Positions 24,901 to 36,900 of a stretch of 40,962 nucleotides of DNA are shown in pieces. This stretch comes from Streptomyces hokutonensis (GTDB lineage: Bacteria; Actinomycetota; Actinomycetes; Streptomycetales; Streptomycetaceae), in NCBI RefSeq assembly GCF_000376565.1, contig NZ_BARG01000113.1, positions 1 to 40,962 on the forward strand. The letters are read 5' to 3'. The notes beneath the pieces are model-generated. The model saw only the letters and a list, made by a program, of their open reading frames with translations, had not been told where the DNA came from and did not search any database. Positions within the stretch are counted from its first letter, which is position 1. Every line of letters begins with the position of its first letter. The position numbers and the translations under genes are program-made.

Positions 24901-27900
24901 CCCTGGTCGGCGACCCCGCCGACGACCCCCGGGGGACTGGTCCCCGGGGACCGCTCAAGGGCGAGCCGGGCGCCGACCCGCCCGCCCCGGTCAAGCCCAC
25001 CGCGGACACGACACCGACCCCGGTGGCCACCACCTCCACACTCCCGACGCACACCGATCCGACGGGGACGGATCCCACCGATACCGATACCGATACCGAA
25101 ACCGCCCCCGCCCTCCCGCCGGTCCCGGAGATCACCCTCACCACCCCCGAGGGCGACACCACCACGCCCACCGAGGTGGTGGCCGGCGGTGGGCGCCGTA
25201 CCTCCTACCTCGGTGGGTACGGGCAGCGGCACGACGGCCAGGTGGGTCTGGTCATGATGGAGCCCCTCTCGCCGGACCTGGTCGACGGGCTGCACCGCCA
25301 GGTGCTCACCGCGCTCGGCCGGCCCGCCCCGGGCCCGGACGACCCCGTGCACGCGCAGCTGCGGGACGTGCTCTCGGAGCAGCAGCTGACGCAGAACATG
25401 CCGTATCTGCGCAGTCTCGGCGGTCACCGGATCGTCCTGGACGTGGACGGCGTCGAGCGGGAGGTCGACGTACGGCTGACGCTCGGCGACCGGCGGCCGT
25501 CGGCGCGGCAGGGCGCGCTCGACACCAGTGATCCCGACAAGCATGTGGAGCGGCGCGGGCAGGGCACCCGGGAGATCGTCTCCGCGCAGCCGTCCGGCAC
25601 GTTCTCGACGCTTCCGGTGCCGTGGACGCTGTCGGTGCCGGTCGGGGCGGCGGGCCCGGTCCGCGGGGTCGACATCGCGCTGTCCGCGACCATCACCCAC
25701 AATCAGGCGGACGGTTCCGCCACCGTCACCCAGGTCGTGCAGACCACCAGCGCCCAGCGCAGCAACGAGCCCTCCCGGGCCTACGACTTCACCGACAACT
25801 GGCAGGTGCGCGTGGACGCGCCGCCCCCGGTCACGGACCCAACAGGCCCAGCGGATACGGCAGTTGTCGTCGCGCACCCCGATCCCGCGCAGAACTGGAG
25901 TGCGGCCCAGCAGCACGGAACGGTCACCGTCTGGTTCCCGCAGCACCTCGTAGACGCCGACCGGGATCACGGCCAGGCGCTGCCCGACCCCGCCGAACTC
26001 GGCCAACTGCCCGTCTACGGCGTGGACTCGGTGCTGAACCCGCGGCGGCTGTACGAGGGCGCGGCGGCGAACTTCCGCGCCGACCTGGACGAGTCCTCGT
26101 CGGCCCAACTCGCGGACTTCCTGAGCGAACCGATTCTGCGGGGCACGCTGCCGATGCAGGTCGAGGGCGGGCTGTACTCGCCGGTGCTCACCGACGCGCG
26201 CGGACGCGCGGTCGGCATCATGCGGCTGGACGCGCGGATCACCGGGAACACCCCGGTGGCCAAGAGCCTCGACAAGAAGATCAACCTCGAGAGCCATGTC
26301 GTCAACGTGGTCAAGAACGACCAGAACACGACGTTCAACAGCGGGCTGAGCCTCAGCGGCAGCGTCGGGCCGACCTTCACGGGCGACCGTCGCGCGGGAC
26401 ACCCGGACGCCTCCCACGACATCGGCGGCACCGTCAACGGCAAGGGCACCGCCTCCCTCGCCGCGCAGAACATGTTCGGCACCAGCAACTCCGCGGGCAC
26501 CATGCACGCGGTGCGCACCAACCGCAGCCATCTGCTGACCGAGGCCGACGTCGCGTACACCCTCACCCTGATCCGCCCCGACGGCACCATCTCCGCCTAC
26601 ACGCCCGGGAGTTGGACACACGCGCTCGATCTGCGGGTGCTGGGCGCCGACGACGCGGGCGGCCACCCGCCGGCTGCGGACGAGGTCCGCGCGCTGCCGC
26701 ACGAGCTGGCGACACTCGAGTCGATCGGGCAGTCCACCGCGCCGCTCGGCGTGGACGGTACGGAGACGCTGTTCGCGGACGCGGAGACCTGGCTGCGGGA
26801 CAACGGCTTCCTGCCCCCGGCACCCCCGCCGGCGGGCACCGCACCGCGGCGGAGCCGGCTGCCCGACGAGAAGCTCGTGCAGGCCCAGTTGAACAATCTG
26901 CGGCGGCTGCGCGAGCTGAGCTCCCCGCTCGGGCTGCGCGCGGCGACGGACTCCATGGTGGACGGCGGCCACTCGCTGTTCCTTGAGATCCCCGCGATCA
27001 CGGGGCGCCGCCGGGTACGGCTGGAACTGGGCGCCCACCACATCACGGGCGGCGACCCGGTGCATCGCAGGGTGCTGCCCGACATCCAGGTCATGGGCCT
27101 GGCGCAGGGCGGGGGCGGCGGCACCGCGCGGCTCGGCAACACCTACGGCGGCGGTCTCGGCGCCGGCGCCGGGATCACCGGGCCCACCCCGAACGGGGGC
27201 ACCTGGACCCTGAGCGGCACCGGCGACTACCAGTACGTCCGCCAGGCCTCGCTCGGCAACACGGCCGGCACCACGCTCGGCCACGACCAGTTCTTCATCG
27301 CCACCGGGCAGGACACCCACGAGTTCGCGATACCGGCCCGCATCACGCTCGACCTGTACGAGGGCCCGGGCCAGGACCCGGTGACCCGGTTCGGCGAGGC
27401 GATGCCCGGGCCAGCAACCGCAGGTGATGTGGAGGCCGCCCGGGTGCCGGGCGTCGACGGCACGGTCCGGCTGGCCGTCCCGCACGCGCGGACCGTGGAC
27501 GCCGCGGAGCCCGCGCCGGCCGGTGCGCCGTACACCGTCCGGCAGGTCGGGCCACAGGACACCCGGCGGCTGGCCATGACGGTCCCGGGCGACGACGGGC
27601 AGCCGGGCCCGCACCCGGACGTGGTACGCGTCCCGGACGACGCGCTGATCGACGTGGTGCGCGGTTCGGCGGCGCTGCAGGACGCCTTCCGCCGGATCGT
27701 CACCGGCGCCAACGCGAACGCGGGTGACGGCAACGGCGCCGATCCCGCCCCTCCGCCCGGGCGGGTCTCCCGGCTGGTCGGCGATGTCACCGGGTTCCTG
27801 AGCAGCTCACTCGTCGGCAGTCCGTTCGCCGACACCACCACGGTGAGCGCCGAGGCCCGGACCACCGCGCTCTCGCCCGGTGCGCTGGTCGGCCGGGGGC

Positions 27901-30900
27901 ACCAGATCTTCGGCGGCACCTATGTGGTGGAGGGCCTGACGCTGCCCGGGCTCGGCGCCGACGGCCAGCTCGCGATCGAGATCGAGGCCGTCGCCCACAC
28001 CCCCCGGCTGACGCAGAGCGTCAACCAGTACCTGGAGACCGGCATCTCCGCCGCCGACACGGCGCAGCAGCTCAAGGGCCTCAGCAAGACGCACCAGTTC
28101 GGCGTCGGCGGCTCGGCCACCCAGAACAACCCGCCGGCCCCCACCCCCGTGCCCGGGCAGCCCGCCGCCCCGGCCCCCACGCCGTCCCGCTTCAACCCGT
28201 CCGGCCGCTACCAGTACGACCGCAAGACCGACCGGCCCGACACCCTCACCAGCACCACCGCCACCAACCGGACACCCACCCAGTCGGGCCTCCAGCACCG
28301 GGTCACGGCCGACGTCACCTATGTGATCACCGTACGGTCCGGACACCGCAACGTGCTCGCCAACTCCCTCGGGTTCGGGCCCGGGGAGACCGTCCGGCTC
28401 GCCGTGGACGTGCCGCGCGGACTCCAGTTCCTGATGACGGAGAGTCAACTCCGGCGCGACGCACGGTGGATGGGCGCCGTCACCCCCCAGCCGCCCGCCC
28501 CGTCGACGATCGGTCGGACCAGCCCGTCACTGCCCGAGCGCTACGTCCGCGACGCCACCCTCGGCCTGGCCACGGTCAACTCGGTCACCGAACTCTCCGA
28601 CCCGGGGACCGGCCCGACGGCGACCCGGCAAGCCGAGCAGCGCTCCCGGTTCCAGCACGACGTACGGCAGTTGGTGCACCGGTACGCCCCCGGCGTCACC
28701 ACCCCCGGCCACGCCTCCTACCTGCCCGGTGTCGCCGCGCTGATCGCCGACAACACCGGTGTCGCCGGGAAGCGGGCGCTGATCGGGCGCGGCAACGGAC
28801 AGGCCACCTACAGCTTCCGGCACCACCGGTTCGGCGGCTCGGCCCTCGTCGAGGTGACGTTCTCGGCCCGCCCCACGAGCACCGCCGTACAGCGCGGCGC
28901 ACTGCGCGGCACCGCCGTGCCGGGCGACAAGTCCGGTATAGAACAGTGGGGTTCACACACGGCGGACGGCCGTTCGCTCTCCTCCTCGGTGGGCCGGCAG
29001 CACCGCCTCACCTTCAACCCGACGGCCCGCTTCACCCGCCCCGACACCGACGACCGCACGGACCGGCTCGGCCCTTCCATGAATGTGGCCAACTCGTCGA
29101 ACAAGGTCGCCAAACAGGGGCGCACCGCCGAGGACCGGTACTGGCTGCGCACCGACAACGCCGCCGACTTCGACGACCTGGACTACGAGTTGGTCGCCAC
29201 GGTCCGCTCCACACTGGTCGTCGACTGGCCGCCCAACGTCCTCGGCGCACTGGTGCAGCGCGGGGTGATCGCGTGGGACGACGCCGACGCGACGACCCGC
29301 TCCTGGCTGGGCCGCACCCTCGCCGGCGAGTTCGGCGGCCAGGTCCGGGTACCGGCCCGGGTGAGCCTGCGCTTCACCGGCAGCGAGACGGACAGCCGAC
29401 CGCTGCCGGATCCCACGCCGCCCTCGCTGTCCCGCGTCGACCCCCGCCAACCGACCGACGGCACAACCGCGTTGCGGGAGACGGACCTCTTCCGGCCGAC
29501 CGGCAACGTCCCGGTCTACGGCTTCGACGGCTGGAGCGAGCTGTACACCGCCCTCGACCAGGTGGCCCCCGCCACCGGCAGCGGCTGGCGCTCCCTGCCG
29601 GCCTCGACCTCCGACGAGAACGCGTCGATCCGGCTCGGCGAACTCATCCAGTCCGGCACCCTCTCGCTGGACACCCCCCGCCAGGTCGGCGGCATGCTGC
29701 CGACGATGCCGGGCGCCTACCCGCTCCACGACGCGCCGGACCAACGGCCCACGCTCACCGTCTCGTTGTACCGGCCGAGGGCGGTCTCCGACGGCGGCGA
29801 CGTCACCATCGACCGCCTCCGGATCAGCTCGGAGAACAGCAGCACGGTCTCCGGCGGCGACACCACCGGCGGGCTGTCCCTGCCGTCCGTCTTCAGCGCC
29901 GACGACCCCGACCGCAACCTCCTCGGCGTGACCCCGCCGGTGCTCCAACGCCCCGTGGACGCAAGCGACTTCGGCAGTACGGTCTCCGGCGGGCGCCGCG
30001 ACTGGCTCAAGACCGGCAGCACCAGCCTCCCCGCCGACGGCCGCGGCACCCGCAGCTACGAGGTCCGCGCCGACGTGCACATCGAGGTCTCAGGACCCGA
30101 CGGCGTACGCCATGTCACCGGTACGGCCACGATCCGCGTCGAGGAGCGCGACGCCCTCGGCCACGGCATCACCGACCCCCGTCCGGTACCCCGTGTCTAC
30201 GACCTCCCCGCCCTGCTCACCGCGGGCACCGACACCGCGCCCGAGGACTGGGCGACGACACCGCTGCGGACCGTACGGCCCACCCTGTCCGACGGCGTCG
30301 ACCCCACGGACGACGGATACCAGCTCTGGGTGGCCACCGGCCCCGACCCGGACGGCTCCCGCCTCGCCCTGTCCCTCTACGGCGCCTCACGCCTGGCCCG
30401 GGCCAACGGCCGCCCGGTGGAACTGGTCACCCGGGGCCCCGAGGGGCTGCGCATCTGGTCCCTCGACCCGGACGGCACACTCACCCGCCCGTCGACGGCG
30501 GGGGACACGGCAACACCGGGTACGGACGGCACGGGTGACACCGCGCCGGGTTCCACCACCGGTGTCGTAGCCCTGGACCGGGCGTGGACGAGGTTCGAGA
30601 CAGCCGCCGCCGCGTTCGACCTGGCGGAGACGCAGCACGCGGCGGCGCTGCTCGACGAGGGCCGGCAGCGAGGGCTGCGGCCCGGTGCCCAGGCCGCCCT
30701 GGACGAGGCCGCCACCGCGCTCACGGACGCGGCGGCCGAGGCCGACCGGACCGATACGGCCGCGACCACCGCCGAGCAGCAGGCGGACCGCGCCGAACAG
30801 AACCTCGACGACCTCACCACCCGTGTCGGGACCCTGGTCGGCGAGGTCTCCGCGGCCCACCGCAGGATCACCCCGCTCCGCGACGCGGTTGCCGCGGGCG

Positions 30901-33900
30901 AGCGCAACGAAGCACGTATCAGCGCCCAGGTCATGACCGCCCGACGCGGCCTGAACGAACTCACCGACCGCGCCGCCACCGCCGCGACACCGGGAACCGC
31001 CGACCCGGCGAACGCCGGACCCGGACCGGAGACGGCCGTAGGACCGCCGGTCGGGGACGACACCGCCCCCGCCCCCGCCGTAGACCCCCGTCTCGCGCGG
31101 CAGATCGACGAAGCCACCGCCGAGGTCGACAGGTTGAACGCCGATCTCACCGGGGTACGGGCCGGGCTGGAGCGGGACCAGGGCGCGCTCCGGGACGCCG
31201 AGGCCGGGCTGGAGCGCGACCAGGCGGCCCTGGGAGAGGCACGCGCGCAACTCCCGGGCGTCCGGACCACGGCCGACACCCTGCGCGCCGAAGCCGGCAC
31301 GGCTCGCGCACGCGCGCGGGACGCGGCCCGGGTCCACGAGGACACCCGCGCGATCCACGAGCAGGCGGAGCAGGCGCTCCACGAGATCGACACGCGGATC
31401 GACAACGCCCTGCGGGATCGCGACGCCGCCGCGCTGGGCCGGACGAACGCGCAGACGGCTCTGACCCTGGAGGCCGGTTCGGTGCTGGCCGCCGGCCCCT
31501 CGGCGCTGCCCACCTCGCACTCGACGCTGGCCTCCGTCGCCCCACGTCGGCCGGGCTCGGGCCGCCCCCGTACGGCGGGCCCCTCCACCGGCAACACGCC
31601 ACCCCGCGGCGCGCGGGACACCGCCACCCCCACCCCGGACGAGGCCAAGGCCAAGAGCGAAGCCAAGGGCAAGGGCAAGGGCAAGGGGAAGGGGAAGGGG
31701 AAGGCGCCCGCGCAGGAAACCTCCGGTGGCGACTCCACCGAGTCGGCGCAGGAGCACGGCGACCACACGTCGCCCGGCCCCCACCGCATCGCATCCCTGC
31801 CCCCGGCCTTCCAGACGCGGGCGGCCCGAGGCGTTCCGGTCGCCACGCGCGGCGACGGCCGGTGCATCCTCTACACGTTCATCGGCACCGACCCGCAGCG
31901 GGTCCGCGACGCGCTGCCCGGACTGCGCGACGAGGCCCCGGACACCTACGCCTGGCTCGGCCGGCCGAGCCAAGTCCGCGCCGGACTGGCCGAGTTCACC
32001 CACTGGGAGGCGGGGAACACCCCGATGCCCCAGGCCGGCCGGCATCTGATGCTCGCGGCGGACCGGCTGCGCAACCTCGCCGAAGCCCGACTGCTCCTCG
32101 CCCAAGGCGAGCGCCCGCTGCCGCACGAGGTGGTGGGCCAGGTACGGCAGACGCTCGTACAGTGGTTCCATGGGCGCACGGCGACCATGAGCCGGCCCGA
32201 ACTCCTCGCCTCCCTGCGCGAGTACGGCATCGAAGGCGTGACGGAGCCGGAGCAACTGGACGATATCGCCACGCGCTACATCGAAGCGCGGACCGCGGAC
32301 AACGCGCCCGGCCCGGCGGAGCCCGGCGTCCGGGACATGTTCACGTATCTCCGGGACACCGGTCGGCTGCCCACACCGGCCGAACTCTCCGACGCACAGC
32401 TCCGCACACTGCTCGGCCACGGCTACACCGAGAGCACCGTGCAGTTCACCGAGGCCGAACTGGCCCACGCGGTCGGTGCCGTCAGAAACTGGGCAGGGGC
32501 CTATGAGAGCGACGAGGGCGAGTTGTTCCTCCCGCTGCTCGCGGACACCCTGGACCTGGCCGTGGAAGTACTGCGGCCCGGCAAGTCGCCCACCACCAAC
32601 ACCGTCACCCGCATCGGACCGGCCACCGCCACCAGGGTCGTCGAGGTCCACTACACCGGCCTGAACCACTACAGCGCCACCGACGCCGACCCCCTCGTCG
32701 TCGACCCGACAGCCATCACCACGTCGAGCGCGCCCCGGGGTCCGGAGGACGCCAACAGCCTGCTGCCGGACGGCCGTTACCGTCCCGCGCCGACCCGTGA
32801 CGCCGCTGACGACAGTCCCGCGTCGCATGTCCTCGAACCCGCGCCGAAGGACTCGTGGTTCGGGCTGCGTGCGCATGCCCGTCCCGCCGTGCACTCGACC
32901 GAGCGGTTTGATCCGCACGCGGACCAGTCCAGCCCGCCGCGTCCCGGTGTTCTCAGTGGTGCGACGACTCTGGTCCGTACGCGGATCCGTCGTATCCAGG
33001 CGCCGAACGGCACGTGGGTGCGGGACTACACGCTCAACCTTCCGGTCTCCACCAACGACCCTGCTCTCACTCAGCAGTTCAAGGACCGGATCAGTGGTCT
33101 TCTGGACACGCACCTCAACTCCGGCTTGGAGCTGCCCAGTTCAGGCGATCAGCTTCACGTCACTCTCAACCTGATCAGCGACCCGACCCACCCCGAGGCG
33201 ATCACCCTCACCGACTCCACCGATCCTGCCCGCGCCGACCAACTCCACCTGGACTTGGGCCACTCGGACGCGGATCTTCTCCACGAGGCTCTGCACTACC
33301 TGGGTCTGCCGGACGAGCAGCGGGACAACGACTTCCTGTTGCGCAATCACCCCAACAGCACCGCGGTCCGCACCACCGGTCTCATGGCCGACACCGCTCA
33401 TGGACCGGTCCACATCCCCGGCCGTTACCTGCGCATCATTGAGAACGTCACGGCGTCTGGTCCTCAACTCCACGACCACAGCGATCAGTTGACGGACGGC
33501 CCGACCCAGGACCCCGACTCCACCCCCATCCCCACCGACACCGCCCCCACCTGGCCAGCCTCCCAGGCTCCGACCGCTCCACCACCCCCGCGCACCCAAC
33601 TCCCGTCCACCTACGTCAATTCCTACGGCGCGGTCCCGGACGGCGCGGTCGGGCTCGTCTACGCGGAGCCGTTCTCCGACGAGGTGATCGAGGGGCTGCA
33701 CGGGCAGGTCTACGAGGCGCTCGGGCTGGACGTGGACAATCCTCCCGAGTCGGTGCGCGGGCAGGTGCGGGACGCCCTGAGCCGGGAGAGTCTCGCGCTT
33801 CAGCTGCCGTATCTGCGCTCGAACGGCGGTTACCGGATCACGGTCCGGGTCGACGGGAACGATCACACCGTCGACGTACAGCTGACGCTTTCCGAGGCCC

Positions 33901-36900
33901 GGAGGTCGTTGCGGCAGGGGCGTTTCGACACGCGGGACCCCGACAAGCATGTCGAGCGGCGTGGGTTCGGGACGCGGGAGAACTTCTCCAGTCAGCCGTC
34001 GGGGACGTATCGGACCTTCCAGGTGCCGTGGACCGGGTCATGGCCGATCACGGCGCCGACCGCCGTACGGGCCATCGACGGTTCGCTGACGGCGGCCATC
34101 ACGCACAACCAGGCCAGCGACGCCACCACCGTCACGCAGGCCGTGCAGACGACGTCGGCCCAGCGGTCCAACGAGCCTTCCGATCCAGTGGAGTTCACCA
34201 CTCACTGGCGGGTGCGCGTCGACGGCCCGGCGGTCACCGCGCCTGCCACCGCCCCGGCGGCGGACGGTTGGGGCGAGCCGGAGGCGCACGGTCCGACCAC
34301 GATCTGGTTCCCCCGGCACCTCACGACTCCCGATCCGGCGGCGGGTTCGCTGCCCGCGCCGGCCGATGTCGCCGATCTGCCCCTGTACGGGGTCGACTCG
34401 GTGATCGATCCGCGTGCGTTGTACGAGCATGTCCACCAGACGTTCCACGCGGATCTCGACGAGACAGCCGCGGGGCAGGTGTCGGACTTCCTCTCGGAGC
34501 AGGTGCTGCGCGGGACGCTGCCCATGCAGGTGGACGGCGGCATCTACTCGCCCGTGATCACCGATGCCGGCGGCAACGCGGTCGGCATGCTGCACCTGGT
34601 CACCGTGCCCACCGTCGGCACGCCGTTGCGGGAGAGCACCCCGGGTCAGATCAACCTGGAGAGCCACCTGGTCAACACCGCGAAGGTCGACCTGTCCTCC
34701 AGGTACACCAGCGGGATCGGGGTCAGTGGCAGCGGCGCCGCCGCTCTCACCGGGGATCACAGCGAGGGTCACCCGGACGCGTCGAGCGTCATCGGCGGCA
34801 GTCTCGGTCTGCGCGGGCAGACACAGGCGACCGTCACCAACACGTACAGCGCGAGCAGTTCGGCCGGCACGATGCACGCCATCCGTACCAACCGGGGTCA
34901 TCTGCTCACCCCCGCCGGCGTCGCCTATCACGTCACCCTGATCCGCCCGGACGGCACCGAGTCGGCGGCCCCGACGCTGACTCGGCCGCACGGCATGGAC
35001 CTGCGCGTCCTGAACAAGGCGGACGCCACGGGCCGCCCGCCGGCCGCCGACGAGACGCGCCAACTCCCGGACGCGCTGGAGCGGTTGGACGGCATCGGAC
35101 TGAGCACGGCCCCGCTCGACGTCACCGGCACGGACGGCCTGTTCGACGAGGCCGAGGCCTGGCTGCGCAGCCAGGGCTTCCTGCCGCCCGCCCCGACGGC
35201 CACCCGCCCCACCGGGATCGGCGCCCGGCTGCAGCAGGCCGTACGGGACCACGAGCCCGAGCACCAGATCCGGCTGCACGCCCAGCTCAACAACCTGCGC
35301 CGGTTGCGCGAGGCGCGTTCGCGTACGGGGCTGCGTGCCGCCACCGATGCGATGGTCGACGGCGGTCACGCCCTGCACTTCGAGGTGCCCAACAGCACGG
35401 ACACCGGCGTCCGCCGGGTCCGGCTGCTCCTCACCGCGACCCGTGACACCGGCCAGGCCAGCAGCCACAACCTGATCCTGCCCGGCATCCAGGTCATGGG
35501 CCTGGCGCAGATGGCGGGCAGCGACGCCGAGCAGCGCGGTGAGTCCTACGGCGGTGCGCTCGGGCCGATGGCCAGTGTCAGCGGGCCGACGGGCACCTGG
35601 GGGTCGATCGGGTTCGGGGCCGACTACCAGTACGGTCGGCAGATCACGCACGGCGACACCGTGGGCGGCGCCACCGGGCACGACCAGTTCTTCATCGCCA
35701 CCGGGCAGGACAGCCACGAGTTCGAGGTGCCGGTGCATCTGGCGCTCGACCTGTACGCGGACGACGGCGACCGGCCCACCGAGCGGTTCGGGGAGAACAT
35801 CAACCGGGCGGCGGCTCCGGCACCGGCTCCGGCTTCAGCCTCGACTTCGGCACCGGCCGCCCCGGCGCCCGGGGTGACCGGCGCGCCTCCCGTCACCGGT
35901 ACGGCCCCTGCCGCCCCCGCCCCTCCCGCACCTCCGGTCGTCCACCCCCCGACGGTCTCCGGTTCGCTGCGCCTCGCCGTGCCGCACGGCCGTACCCAGG
36001 CGCCCTCGGCCGCCCCCACCCCGCCCACCGCACCGGCCGACGGGGTGCCGCGCCCCACCAACCCGGTGGACATGGCCCGGCTCGACGGCACCGACGCGAA
36101 CGGCGTTCCGCGCCCGGAGCTGGTGCGGATACCGGACGACGCGCTGATCGACACCGTGCGCGGTGCCGCCGCCATCGAGTCGGTCTTCCAGCGGGCCGCC
36201 GCCGAAATCCGCCGCCAGGCACAGCCGACGCCCCCCGCCACCACGGGCACCGGCACCGGCACCGGCCCGATCCTCCCGGTCACCGCCCCGGCGACGACCG
36301 GCACGGCCCCTACGACAACCACCGGTACGGCCCCGGCCCCCGCACCCGCCCGCCCCGCCCGCGACGGCATCTCCCCGCTCGCCGGGCACGGGTTGACGGA
36401 TAGCACGACACGCGCCGCCGAGACCCGCCACGCGGCGATCACGCCGGGCAGTCTCGTCGCCCACGGGCACGAACTGTTCAAGAATTCCTACGTAGTTGAG
36501 GGCCTCAGCCTGCCGGGGACGCTCGCCGACGGCCAGTACACCCTGGAGATCCAGGCCGTCGCACACACGCCCCGCCTGCTGGACACCACCCGGCAGTACC
36601 TGGAGACGGGTGTCTCCGCCACCGACAGCGCGCAGCAGCTCAAGTCCCTCGGAAAGTCGCACCAGTTCGGCGGCAGCGGGGTGCTCACCCAGAACCCGCC
36701 GAGCCGGCCGGCGGGCCCCACGAACGCGGCCGGGCAGGGCAACACCGGTCCGGAGTCGGACGGTTCGGTCTCCACCAGCCAGACCGCGGGCAAGTCGTAC
36801 AAGGGCCTCTTCAACCCCTCGGCACGGCTCGGCCATGTGTCCCGCACGGACACCGCCGACACCCTCTCCGCCAGCACGGGCGTCAACCGCACGCCCACCG

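Noticed and set aside
23664..27614. Long minus-strand open frame opposite the giant gene
   Set aside because: The plus-strand frame carries recognisable motifs with normal third-position GC. The minus frame is Arg/Gly/Val-rich with no motif, as expected for the antisense of a GC-rich gene. The same holds for minus frames at 17236-21282, 30387-33113 and 35835-39857.
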